Positions 45,756 through 53,596 of a DNA stretch of 64,000 nucleotides are shown here, in pieces. Within the stretch, counting starts at the first letter, position 1; each line of letters starts with the position of its first letter. Location of the stretch: positions 248,001-312,000 of the forward strand of contig NZ_JAPMIT010000004.1 in the NCBI RefSeq assembly GCF_026410545.1, read 5' to 3'. The position numbers and the translations under genes are program-made. Origin of the DNA: Microbacterium sp. STN6. GTDB lineage: Bacteria; Actinomycetota; Actinomycetes; Actinomycetales; Microbacteriaceae. The notes beneath the pieces were generated by a model. It did not search any database, was not told the DNA's origin, and saw only the letters and a program-made list of their open reading frames with translations.

Positions 45756-46604
45756 CTATGCCTTTCGAACCGGGTTGGTGAGGGTGCCGATGCCGTCGAT
45801 CGTCGTCGTCAGCACCGAGCCGTCGCGCAGATAGCGCGGGGGCTTGCGGGCGTGGCCGACGCCGCCGGGGGTGCCGCTGGCGATCACGTCGCCGGGGTTC
45901 AGCGTGAAGATGCTCGAGATGTACTCGACGAGCGCCTCCGGCCCGAAGACCAGGTCGTCGGTGGGCGTGTGCTGCACGAGTTCCCCGTCGACGTCGGTGA
46001 GCAGCTCTGGCCCGGGTGAGAATTCGTCGCGGGTGACGAGGTGCGGCCCGAACGGAGTGGTGCCCTCGAACGTCTTGCCCTGAAACCACTCGGGCGTGCG
46101 GTACTGGAAATCGCGCATGGTCACGTCGTTGATCACGGCGTAGCCGGCAATCGCCTCGGCGGCCTCTGCTGCCGGGGTGCGCCGCGCGGACGCACCGATC
46201 ACGATGGCCAGCTCGCCCTCCCAGTCCACCGCATCGGCCGCTTCCGGCGGCAGCTCGATTGCATCGTACGGCCCGATGAGCGCCTCCGGATACTTGGCGA
46301 ACAGCGTGGGGAACTCGGGGAGCTCGCGCCCCATCTCACGAATGTGGTTCGCGTAGTTCAGCCCGACGCACACGATCTTTCCCGGGCGGGGCACGACAGG
46401 CGCCCAATCGGTTGGCTCCAGTTCGCCGAGAGAATGCGACGGACCGGATGCGCCCCGCGCCGCATCCTCCCACCCGGGTGCGCGAAGCAGGGCTCCGATG
46501 TCGGTGAACCCGGTGATCTCGACGGCGGCGTCATCGTCGATGCGCACGGCGACGGTGTCGCGGGGGGCTGCGCTGCCCGCGAGGCGCAGCGTGCCCAGCC
46601 TCAC
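45756..46604 (-). CDS. Fumarylpyruvate hydrolase (FAH family)
   Basis: 282 residues from a GTG at 46604 overlapping the dioxygenase stop (GTGA), with GAGGAG upstream. 'PGKIVCVGLNYANHIREMG', 'DWEGELAIVIG' (metal ligands) and 'LNPGDVIASGTPGGVGHARKPPRYLRDG' place it with fumarylpyruvate hydrolases. It splits fumarylpyruvate into fumarate and pyruvate, the last step of the gentisate route. A longer open frame upstream lies inside the dioxygenase gene and is not used. Confidence 0.92.
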   Translation of the reverse strand: MRLGTLRLAGSAAPRDTVAVRIDDDAAVEITGFTDIGALLRAPGWEDAARGASGPSHSLGELEPTDWAPVVPRPGKIVCVGLNYANHIREMGRELPEFPTLFAKYPEALIGPYDAIELPPEAADAVDWEGELAIVIGASARRTPAAEAAEAIAGYAVINDVTMRDFQYRTPEWFQGKTFEGTTPFGPHLVTRDEFSPGPELLTDVDGELVQHTPTDDLVFGPEALVEYISSIFTLNPGDVIASGTPGGVGHARKPPRYLRDGSVLTTTIDGIGTLTNPVRKA

Positions 46605-47686
46605 TTCTGCTCCTCGGGAACGTAGCTGCGCGTGAACGACAGGCGGTCGATGATCGGCCCGTCGTTGAACCGGAACAGGTCGAACGTCGTCGACGTGGAG
46701 GCGTGCAGCGACCACGGCACCCAGCTGGGCACCACGAAGATGTCGCCGGTCTCGAGCCGGTGCTCCTCGCCGCCGAGCACGACGCTGCCCTCGCCCTCGA
46801 ACACCTGCCAGACCGACGACCCGACCTCATGCCGCGTAGGCGTCTCGGCCCCTGCCCTCAGGCGGTGGAACTCGCAGCGCAGCGTCGGCATGACGTCGCC
46901 GCCGGTCGTCGGGTTCGAGTAGCGAATCGCCGCGTGCCCCTGCTCGACGGTTGCGGGGTACCCCTCGTCTTCGAGCGCGAGTTGCTCGCGGAGCGCCGCA
47001 TCCGTGTGCTCCCAGCGGTATGCAGACAGTGGCGAGCTGGTGCGGTCGTCCAGAGCCGACAGCGGGCGCAGGCCCGGATGCGCCCATAGGCGCTCGGCAC
47101 GAGAGACGTCTGGCGAGGCCTCGTCGGTCACCCGCTCGGAGCCGTACTCGAAGAAGCCGACATCGGTGTAGTTGGAGAACGGCACGTCGAGCCCGTCGAT
47201 CCAGGCCATGGGGTTCGCGGTGTCGTTGTGGTGCCCGTGGAAGTTCCAGCCGGGTGTCAGCAGCAGGTCGCCGCGGCGCATCGCCACAGGGTCCCCGTTG
47301 ACAACGGTCCAGACGCCCTCGCCTTCGACGACGAAGCGGAACGCGTTCTGTGCATGACGGTGTTCCGGGGCAGTCTCATGACCACCCAGGTACTGGATGG
47401 CGCACCAGAGCGTGGGGCTGGCATATGCGGTGCCTGGCAGTCCCGGGTTGGCGAGCCCGATGGCGCGGCGCTCGCCGCCGCGACCGACCGGAACGAGGTC
47501 GCCGGAGCGCCGGGCGATGTCGTACAGCGTCTTCCAGCGCCAGACGTACGGGATCGCCTTCGGCGAGGGAGTCATCGGCATGAGGTCGTCGCGCTGCGTC
47601 CAGAGCGGTGACATGTTATTCGCGTCGAAGTCGCGGTAGAGCTGCTCGAGTTCCGGGGTATCGGCGGTGCCGTCCATCTGCTGCAT
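46601..47686 (-). CDS. Gentisate 1,2-dioxygenase
   Basis: 361 residues, the usual length. Bicupin: the first cupin 'APEHRHAQNAFRFVVEGEGVWTVVNGDPVAMRRGDLLLTPGW' holds the Fe(II) His residues. The second ('SSVWQVFEGEGSVVLGGEEHRLETGDIFVVPSW') is degenerate, as in the family. It opens gentisate to maleylpyruvate. First gene of the gentisate operon; GAGAGGAA gives a good ribosome site, and a 16-bp palindrome lies 19 bp upstream of the ATG. Confidence 0.96.
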   Translation of the reverse strand: MQQMDGTADTPELEQLYRDFDANNMSPLWTQRDDLMPMTPSPKAIPYVWRWKTLYDIARRSGDLVPVGRGGERRAIGLANPGLPGTAYASPTLWCAIQYLGGHETAPEHRHAQNAFRFVVEGEGVWTVVNGDPVAMRRGDLLLTPGWNFHGHHNDTANPMAWIDGLDVPFSNYTDVGFFEYGSERVTDEASPDVSRAERLWAHPGLRPLSALDDRTSSPLSAYRWEHTDAALREQLALEDEGYPATVEQGHAAIRYSNPTTGGDVMPTLRCEFHRLRAGAETPTRHEVGSSVWQVFEGEGSVVLGGEEHRLETGDIFVVPSWVPWSLHASTSTTFDLFRFNDGPIIDRLSFTRSYVPEEQK

Positions 47687-47704
47687 TGCAGTTTCCTCTC
47701 TGGG

Positions 47705-47720
47705 GTGACGCCTGCGTCAC
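47705..47720. promoter_or_regulatory. 16-bp palindrome before the gentisate dioxygenase gene
   Basis: GTGACGC-CT-GCGTCAC, perfect 7-bp arms. Sits in the 5' leader or promoter of the gentisate operon; probable operator. Confidence 0.6.
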
Positions 47721-47731
47721 GAGATAGTCAG

Positions 47732-47749
47732 TGTGCCAACTATATTGAC
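47732..47749. promoter_or_regulatory. CAACTAT motif site upstream of the gentisate operon
   Basis: GCCAACTAT (47735-47743) with following ATTGACT resembles sites at 30384-30392 and, inverted, 31910-31918. All three lie in control regions of the catabolic island. Confidence 0.4.
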
Positions 47750-47958
47750 TTCGGCCGCCATGCGCCAGACCCGAATGGCTCAGCGCAATTCCACGGAGCG
47801 GAAGAGCGGCCCGTCACCGTCAAGCGAGTGTCGGTAGAGTGCTAGGTGGCGAATTCTCTCGACGTCGAGCTATCTCGCGTTCGACCGCTCGCCTCGAGGT
47901 ACCGACAGCTCACCACAGCACGCCACAAGTGTGACGCCACAAGCGGAAAAGGATAAGT

Positions 47959-49128
47959 GTGGATCTTTACGAGTATCAGGCCAGAGATCTGTTCGAGAAG
48001 TACGGCGTTCCCGTACTGCCCGGGATCATCGCGGACACCCCCGAGGAGGTGCGCGAGGCGGCCGAGAAGCTCGGCGGCGTCGTGGTGGTGAAGGCGCAGG
48101 TCAAGGTGGGTGGCCGCGGCAAGGCCGGCGGCGTGAAGGTCGCGAAGACGCCAGCGGACGCCGAGGCGGCGGCCCGCGACATCCTGGGCCTCGACATCAA
48201 GGGCCACGTGGTGCGCCGCGTCATGGTCGCCGGCGGTGCACGCATCGCTCGCGAGTTCTACTTCTCGGTGCTGCTCGACCGGGCCAACCGCTCCTACCTC
48301 TCGCTGACGAGTGTCGAGGGCGGCATGGAGATCGAGCAGCTCGCGGTCGAGAAGCCCGAAGCGCTCGCCCGCGTCGAGGTCGACCCGCAGACCGGCATCG
48401 ACGACGCGAAGGCCGCCGAGATTGCCCGCGCCGCCGGCTTCCCCGACGACCTGGTCGGCACGGTCGCCCCCGTCTTCGTGAAGCTGTACGACGTCTATAA
48501 GGGTGAGGATGCGACGCTCGTCGAGGTCAACCCGCTCGTGCTCACCGAGGAGGGCGACATCATCGCCCTCGACGGCAAGGTCACGCTCGACGAGAACGCC
48601 GACTTCCGGCACGAGAACCACGCCTCGCTTGAGGATGCTGCTGCCGCCGACCCGCTCGAAGCGAAGGCGAAGGCAGCCGGTCTCAACTACGTGAAGCTCG
48701 ACGGTCAGGTCGGCATCATCGGCAACGGCGCAGGCCTCGTCATGTCGACGCTCGACGTCGTCGCATACGCCGGCGAGAAGCGCGGGGGAGTCAAGCCCGC
48801 CAACTTCCTCGACATTGGCGGCGGCGCCTCGGCATCCGTCATGGCGGCAGGCCTCGACGTGATCCTGAACGACCCCCAGGTCAAGAGCGTGTTCGTCAAC
48901 GTCTTCGGCGGCATCACCGCGTGCGACGCGGTCGCGAACGGCATCGTCAAGGCGCTCGAGATTCTCGGCGACGACGCGAACAAGCCGCTCGTGGTGCGGC
49001 TCGACGGCAACAACGTAGAAGAGGGGCGGCGCATTCTGGCCGAGGCAGCGCATCCGCTCGTCACCCTGGCAGCGACCATGGATGAGGGCGCTGACAAGGC
49101 GGCCGAGTTGGCATCGGTGGCTGGTTGA
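47959..49128 (+). CDS. sucC: Succinate--CoA ligase subunit beta
   Basis: 389 residues, GTG start with AAAAGGA upstream. It makes succinate and ATP/GTP from succinyl-CoA with SucD in the TCA cycle. N-terminal ATP-grasp '[22 protein letters not shown]', '[16 protein letters not shown]', and '[13 protein letters not shown]'. The C-terminal part has '[13 protein letters not shown]' and '[16 protein letters not shown]'. The last Gly and stop (GGT TGA) lie inside an R1 repeat. The fumarate from gentisate cleavage enters the same cycle. Confidence 0.97.
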   Translation: MDLYEYQARDLFEKYGVPVLPGIIADTPEEVREAAEKLGGVVVVKAQVKVGGRGKAGGVKVAKTPADAEAAARDILGLDIKGHVVRRVMVAGGARIAREFYFSVLLDRANRSYLSLTSVEGGMEIEQLAVEKPEALARVEVDPQTGIDDAKAAEIARAAGFPDDLVGTVAPVFVKLYDVYKGEDATLVEVNPLVLTEEGDIIALDGKVTLDENADFRHENHASLEDAAAADPLEAKAKAAGLNYVKLDGQVGIIGNGAGLVMSTLDVVAYAGEKRGGVKPANFLDIGGGASASVMAAGLDVILNDPQVKSVFVNVFGGITACDAVANGIVKALEILGDDANKPLVVRLDGNNVEEGRRILAEAAHPLVTLAATMDEGADKAAELASVAG

Positions 49129-49157
49129 GGAGCGAGCGCCGCGAGCGTCTCGACACC
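49123..49157 (+). repeat. R1 dispersed repeat providing the sucC stop codon
   Basis: Begins GGTTGAGGAGCGAGCGCC, ends GTCTCGACACC. The TGA at its bases 4-6 ends sucC, and the element separates sucC from sucD. Confidence 0.8.
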
Positions 49158-49188
49158 TGCAACCGAAACAACGTGAAGGATTAGAAAC

Positions 49189-50091
49189 ATGTCAATCTTC
49201 CTCAACAAGGATTCCAAGGTCATCGTGCAGGGCATCACCGGCGGTGAGGGAACCAAGCACACCGCGCTCATGCTGAAGGCCGGCACGCAGGTCGTGGGCG
49301 GCGTCAACGCCCGCAAGGCCGGAACGACCGTCTCGCACACGGCGGCAGATGGTTCGGCCGTCGAGCTGCCCGTGTTCGGCACCGTCGTCGAGGCGATTCA
49401 GCAGACCGGCGCCGATGTGTCGATCATCTTCGTGCCGCCGGCACACGCCAAGAGCGCCATGGTGGAGGCGATCGATGCCGAGATCCCGCTGCTCGTTGTG
49501 ATCACCGAGGGCATCCCGGTGCAGGACGCGGCCGAGGCCTGGGCGCACGCGAAGGCTAAGGGCGGCAAGACCCGCATCATCGGCCCGAACTGCCCCGGTA
49601 TCATCACGCCCGGTGAATCGCTCGTGGGCATTACGCCGGCGACCATCACGGGTGCCGGCCCCATCGGGCTCGTCTCGAAGTCGGGCACGCTGACCTACCA
49701 GATGATGTACGAGCTGCGTGACCTGGGCTTCTCCACGGCCATCGGTATCGGCGGCGACCCGGTCATCGGCACGACGCACATCGACGCGCTCGCCGCGTTC
49801 GAGGCCGACCCCGAAACGAAGGCGATCGTCATGATCGGCGAGATCGGCGGCGACGCCGAGGAGCGCGCGGCCGACTTCATCAAGGCCAACGTGACGAAGC
49901 CGGTTGTCGGCTATGTCGCCGGGTTCACCGCCCCCGAGGGTAAGACCATGGGCCACGCCGGCGCCATCGTGTCGGGCTCGGCGGGCACCGCGCAGGCCAA
50001 GAGGGAGGCCCTCGAAGCGGCCGGTGTGCGCGTGGGCAAGACGCCCAGCGAGACCGCCGCGCTGCTGCGTGAGGCATACGCGGCTCTGTAG
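49189..50091 (+). CDS. sucD: Succinate--CoA ligase subunit alpha
   Basis: 300 residues. CoA-binding N-terminus '[19 protein letters not shown]', '[14 protein letters not shown]', and the phosphohistidine loop '[21 protein letters not shown]' near residue 250. Forms the ligase with SucC. ATG after AAGGATTAG. The usual sucCD operon, but interrupted by an R1 repeat. Confidence 0.97.
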   Translation: MSIFLNKDSKVIVQGITGGEGTKHTALMLKAGTQVVGGVNARKAGTTVSHTAADGSAVELPVFGTVVEAIQQTGADVSIIFVPPAHAKSAMVEAIDAEIPLLVVITEGIPVQDAAEAWAHAKAKGGKTRIIGPNCPGIITPGESLVGITPATITGAGPIGLVSKSGTLTYQMMYELRDLGFSTAIGIGGDPVIGTTHIDALAAFEADPETKAIVMIGEIGGDAEERAADFIKANVTKPVVGYVAGFTAPEGKTMGHAGAIVSGSAGTAQAKREALEAAGVRVGKTPSETAALLREAYAAL

Positions 50092-50150
50092 CGCCCCCCT
50101 GGTGCCCCCCGCCTCCCTGCAGCAGGCCGCCTGAGGGGGTCGCCGCTGCC

Positions 50151-50228
50151 GGTTGCCGCAGTGGGTCGCCGCAGTGGGTTGCCGCAGCGGGTTGCCGCAG
50201 CGGGTTGCCGCAGTGGGTCGCCGCAGCG
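50151..50228 (+). repeat. 13-bp tandem array running into an R1 copy
   Basis: Six units of GGTTGCCGCAGCG type (variants GGTCGCCGCAGTG) at exact 13-bp period, immediately followed by R1 at 50229. Confidence 0.9.
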
Positions 50229-50261
50229 GGTTGAGGAGCGCCGACGGCGCGTCTCGAAACC
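50229..50261 (+). repeat. R1 dispersed repeat
   Basis: GGTTGAGGAGCGCC, GAC, then GGCGCGTCTCGAAACC: close to the family consensus and an imperfect palindrome. Confidence 0.9.
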
Positions 50262-50278
50262 CAGCGATCGCCACCGAG

Positions 50279-50338
50279 AGTGCGTGTTCGCGACGAGATA
50301 TGCACGCCCACCGTGCGATCTCGTCGCGAACACCCACT
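50279..50338. terminator. Long hairpin between convergent sucD and udgX
   Basis: GTGTTCGCGACGAGAT (50284-50299) and its exact complement (50318-50333), with inner GCAC/GTGC pairing and an outer AGTG/CACT extension. Likely bidirectional terminator. Confidence 0.6.
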
Positions 50339-50363
50339 TTCGCCGTGCCCGGGGGCAGGTGGG

Positions 50364-51017
50364 TCAGCCGAGATGGGCACGGGCGGCCTCGAGGTCGGCC
50401 ACGAAGGCGTCGAACGCCTCATCCCACCCGCCGTGTCCCTTCAACCGCAGCAGGGCAGACGGATGCGTCGTTACGAGCACGCGCGTCGGCTCGCCCGCAT
50501 GCGTGGCCGGCCCCTCGATCACGTGGCCGCGCTCTGCGGTGATGCGAACGGTGCGGCCGAGCAGCGACCGCGCGGCCGTTGCGCCCAAAGCGACGACGAG
50601 CCGGGGCGTCACGGCATCGAGTTCCGCAGCGAGCCAGGGGTGGCACGCCTCGATGTGCGCCACTGCCGGCTTCTCGTGGATGCGCCGCTTGCCACGTGAG
50701 GCGGGCGAGAAGCGAAAGTGCTTGACCGCGTTCGTGAGGTAGACGTCGTCGCGGTCGATGCCGGCGGCGTCGAGGGCGTCATCAAGCACGCGCGCGGCCG
50801 GGCCGATGAACGGCTCGCCCTCGCGATCTTCCCGGTCTCCCGGCTGCTCGCCGACGAGCATGAGCCGAGCGCGCGGTGAGCCGACGCCGAACACTACCTG
50901 AGTGGCGTTCTTCCACAGCTCGCAGCCGCGGCAGTCTGGTGCCGCCTCGCGCAGGGCGGAGACCGTGTGCTTGTCAGGCACCCACAACTGCGCGCCCGGT
51001 CGCTCCTCGTCGGCCAT
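50364..51017 (-). CDS. udgX: UdgX-type uracil-DNA glycosylase
   Basis: 217 residues from the ATG at 51017 with GGGAGGGTG upstream. Motif A 'GEQPGDREDREGEPFIGPA' and motif B 'THPSALLR' mark a family-4-like UDG. 'RGKRRIHEKP' (108-117) is the UdgX-specific insertion; His114 corresponds to the residue that bonds covalently to DNA after uracil excision. Fe-S ligands are Cys29, Cys32, Cys125 and probably His100, where family 4 has Cys. Cytosolic DNA repair. Confidence 0.93.
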   Translation of the reverse strand: MADEERPGAQLWVPDKHTVSALREAAPDCRGCELWKNATQVVFGVGSPRARLMLVGEQPGDREDREGEPFIGPAARVLDDALDAAGIDRDDVYLTNAVKHFRFSPASRGKRRIHEKPAVAHIEACHPWLAAELDAVTPRLVVALGATAARSLLGRTVRITAERGHVIEGPATHAGEPTRVLVTTHPSALLRLKGHGGWDEAFDAFVADLEAARAHLG

Positions 51018-51046
51018 GCTCACCCTCCCTGTGCTGTTCACCCCAG

Positions 51047-51156
51047 CTCTACACTCTGCTCCGCTCACCTCTGCACTCTGCTCCGCTCACCTCTGCACTC
51101 TGCTCCGCTCACCTCTGCACTCTGCTCCGCTCACCTCTGCACTCTGCTCACCTCAC
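51047..51156. repeat. 22-bp tandem array
   Basis: Units start at 51047, 51069, 51091 and 51113 (CTCTGCACTCTGCTCCGCTC plus AC), with a diverged fifth at 51135 and fragments to about 51176. Starts 30 bp from the udgX start codon. Confidence 0.9.
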
Positions 51157-51177
51157 CTCACCTCTACACTCTGCTCC

Positions 51178-51241
51178 CGGGACCCGAAACCGGCTCGGGG
51201 GACCGCATACGAGGGGTCCCCCGAGTATGTATCGGGTCCCG
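51178..51241. repeat. Nested double inverted repeat
   Basis: Outer arms CGGGACCCGA / TCGGGTCCCG (51178-51187, 51232-51241) enclose inner arms CTCGGGGGACC / GGTCCCCCGAG (51194-51204, 51215-51225). Confidence 0.85.
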
Positions 51242-51341
51242 CGAGCGCGTATCGGTCCTGCGAGGGCGGCATCGGATCCGCGGCCGCGCATCGGCTGCCA
51301 GGACCTACGACTGTCCGCCTCCCCGAACGCTCGGCTCACCC

Positions 51342-51430
51342 GAACGAAAACGACGGTCATTCTCGCCGAAACGGTTCGAGGGCGGCCCACGCGTGCCCGA
51401 ATCGACAGAATCACCGTCGTTTTCGTTCGT
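51342..51430. repeat. 89-bp inverted-ended element, copy B
   Basis: CGAACGAAAACGACGG (51342-51357) and its exact complement (51415-51430). Same length and ends as the element at 20354, different interior. Confidence 0.85.
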
Positions 51431-51522
51431 GGTTGCTCGTTCGTGGTTGCTCGTTCGTGGTTGCTCGTTCGTCGTTGCTCCTTCGTGGTTACTCGTTCGT
51501 GGTTGCTCCTTCGTGGTTACTC
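51425..51522. repeat. 14-bp tandem array
   Basis: Seven units of CGTTCGTGGTTGCT (variants with C or A substitutions) at a 14-bp period. The first unit overlaps the right end of the 89-bp element; degenerate copies run to about 51600. Confidence 0.9.
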
Positions 51523-51679
51523 CGCCGTCGCTACTACTCCGCCGTCGCTGCTGCTCCGGCGTCACTGCTCCGTCGTTCGTCGCTGCTCGGCCGAGGTGCG
51601 CGGCGCCTGCGCGGCGAACCGGCCCCACCTGCGCGGCGAACCGGCCCCGCCCGCACCGCCGGGTAGGCTCGCACCGAAG

Positions 51680-52963
51680 ATGAACCGCATAACCGTCGCC
51701 CTGCTCGCCGCGCTTGACGCGCTCATCGCGGTGGCCATTGGTATCGGCATCGCGCTCGTGCCGCTCACGGTGCTCTGGGCGGTGCAGTTCGGTGCGACCG
51801 ACTGGTCCGTCTTCTGGCACGCGTCGGCAGACATCTGGCTCCTCGGCCACGGCGTCGACCTCACCATCACGCTGCCCGCCGCGCTTGCCACGTCGCTCGG
51901 GCTGAGCGGCGCATCCGCTTCGTTCTCGGGCACCATCGCCCTGCTCGGCTTCAGCATGCTCGCCGTGCTGCTCGGCGCCCGCACCGGCAGGCGCGCCGCC
52001 ATCGAGGGCAGCCCCGTGCTCGGCGGCGTCACCGCGGTCATCGTCTACGGTGCTCTCGGCGCCGCCATCACCCTCACCGCCGACAACGGCGCGGTCTCCG
52101 CCTCGGACTGGCAGGGCATGCTGCTACCCCCGTTCGTCTTCGCGCTCGGGGTGGTCGCCGGCCTGGTCGGCTCCGCCCTCTCCGACACCCGCAGGCGGGT
52201 CGCCGCGCAGCCCGGCATGGTTGCGTCAGAGCGCGTCGCCCCCTTCCCAGCGGATGCCCCCGCGGGCCGCATCCGTGCCTGGTATTCGGGCCTCACCCCC
52301 GCGAACCAAGACGCCTTGGCCGCCTCGCTTCGCGGCGGCGGGGCGGCGGCCGCGCTGCTGCTGGCGGCCGCGTCCGTCGTGACGGGGCTGATGATCGTGA
52401 CCCATTTCGGCGCAGTGATCGGGCTGTATGAGGGGCTGCACGCGGGCGTGCTCGGGGGAGTGGTGCTCACCCTCGCGCAGCTCGCCCTGCTGCCGAACCT
52501 GGTGATCTTCACCGCCAGCTGGCTTGCCGGGCCGGGCTTCGCCATCGGCACCGGCTCAGCGGTCGGCCCGCTCGGCACGCAGCTGGGGCCGGTTCCGGGG
52601 CTCCCGGTCTTCGGTGCGCTGCCCCAGGGGGAGCTGCTTTTCGGGTTCCTCGGCGTGATCGTGCCTGTGCTGGCGGGGTTCGCCGCCGGGGGCCTGGTTG
52701 CTCGCCGTCTCGCGCCGGTTCCGGGCAGCCGGCGGGGGCTCGGCTGGGCGCTGCTGACGGCATGCGGCGGTGGCGTTGTCGCGGGCGCGGCGTTCGCGCT
52801 GCTGGCGTGGTGGTCGGGCGGCGCGGCAGGGCCGGGGCGACTGGCGAGTGTGGGCCCCAATCCGTGGCTGGTCGGCGCCTGCGTCGCGGTGGAGGTCGCG
52901 GTCGGCATGGCGATCGGGCTGCAGGGCAGGAGATCGGGTGCGTCTCGCCCGGCATCCGCGTGA
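51680..52963 (+). CDS. DUF6350 membrane protein
   Basis: 427 residues from the ATG at 51680; the frame upstream is repeat sequence. About ten hydrophobic segments beginning 'MNRITVALLAALDALIAVAIGIGIALVPLTVLWAV', typical of DUF6350 proteins (PerM/cell-division-associated), regularly found directly before purN in actinobacteria. Function not established; mycobacterial PerM stabilises the divisome. purN follows by 40 bp. Confidence 0.82.
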   Translation: MNRITVALLAALDALIAVAIGIGIALVPLTVLWAVQFGATDWSVFWHASADIWLLGHGVDLTITLPAALATSLGLSGASASFSGTIALLGFSMLAVLLGARTGRRAAIEGSPVLGGVTAVIVYGALGAAITLTADNGAVSASDWQGMLLPPFVFALGVVAGLVGSALSDTRRRVAAQPGMVASERVAPFPADAPAGRIRAWYSGLTPANQDALAASLRGGGAAAALLLAAASVVTGLMIVTHFGAVIGLYEGLHAGVLGGVVLTLAQLALLPNLVIFTASWLAGPGFAIGTGSAVGPLGTQLGPVPGLPVFGALPQGELLFGFLGVIVPVLAGFAAGGLVARRLAPVPGSRRGLGWALLTACGGGVVAGAAFALLAWWSGGAAGPGRLASVGPNPWLVGACVAVEVAVGMAIGLQGRRSGASRPASA

Positions 52964-52990
52964 CGTTCCTGCTGCTCATCTGAGCACCAC

Positions 52991-52996
52991 TAGGCT
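52991..52996 (+). promoter_or_regulatory. -10 box, leaderless promoter for purN-purH
   Basis: TAGGCT ends 6 nt before the GTG at 53003. Confidence 0.55.
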
Positions 52997-53002
52997 GGAG
53001 TC

Positions 53003-53596
53003 GTGCTCTCGGTCGTCGTGCTCATCTCGGGGCAGGGGTCCAACTTGCAGGCCCTTCTTCAGGCCTGCGAGCAGGCCGACTACCCGGCGCACGTCGTGGC
53101 CGTGGGCGCCGATCGCGACGCCGCCGGCCTGCAGCACGCCGAGGAGCGCGGCATCGCCACCTTCGTCGTGCGCTACCGCGACTTCGCCGGCCGCGACGAG
53201 TGGGGGCATGCGCTACTGACCGAGGTGCAGCGGTTCCAGCCCGGGCTCGTCGTGCTCTCCGGGCTCATGCGCCTGCTGCCGCCCGAGGTCGTCGACGCAC
53301 TCTCACCGCGACTCATCAACACCCACCCCGCGTACCTTCCCGAGTTTCCAGGCGCCCACGGCGTGAGGGATGCGCTCGCCGCCGGCGTCGAGCGTACCGG
53401 CGCAAGCATCATCGTCGTCGATAACGGCATCGACGATGGCCCCGTGATCGCCCAGGAACGCGTTCCCGTTCTGCCCGGCGACACCGAAGATTCCCTGCAC
53501 GAGCGCATCAAGCCCGTCGAACGACGCCTGCTGATCCAGGCCGTTCGCGACATTGCCACCGAACGCATCGACCTGAAGGAGCCAGCCGCCAGATGA
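53003..53596 (+). CDS. purN: Phosphoribosylglycinamide formyltransferase
   Basis: 197 residues. It transfers a formyl group from 10-formyl-THF to GAR in purine synthesis. '[19 protein letters not shown]' binds substrate; '[22 protein letters not shown]' carries the catalytic His, and the conserved Asp is in the '[19 protein letters not shown]' segment. purH starts inside its stop (ATGA). Confidence 0.97.
   Translation: MLSVVVLISGQGSNLQALLQACEQADYPAHVVAVGADRDAAGLQHAEERGIATFVVRYRDFAGRDEWGHALLTEVQRFQPGLVVLSGLMRLLPPEVVDALSPRLINTHPAYLPEFPGAHGVRDALAAGVERTGASIIVVDNGIDDGPVIAQERVPVLPGDTEDSLHERIKPVERRLLIQAVRDIATERIDLKEPAAR

Larger units (their letters stand above)
51018..51679. other. 662-bp repeat-composed intergenic region, no gene
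   Basis: Contains a 22-bp tandem array, a nested hairpin, an 89-bp inverted-ended element and a 14-bp tandem array. The open frames across it are translations of these repeats. A TAGGCT box at 51664-51669 may serve the next gene. Confidence 0.8.

Noticed and set aside
50151-51522. CRISPR array suspected from the clustered short repeats.
   Set aside because: The repeats are contiguous 13-, 14- and 22-bp tandem units without unique spacers, and no cas genes are present.
50876-51679. Long N-terminal extension of the DUF6350 frame.
   Set aside because: The extension is translated from the 22-bp and 14-bp arrays and antisense udgX. The membrane protein begins naturally at ATG 51680.
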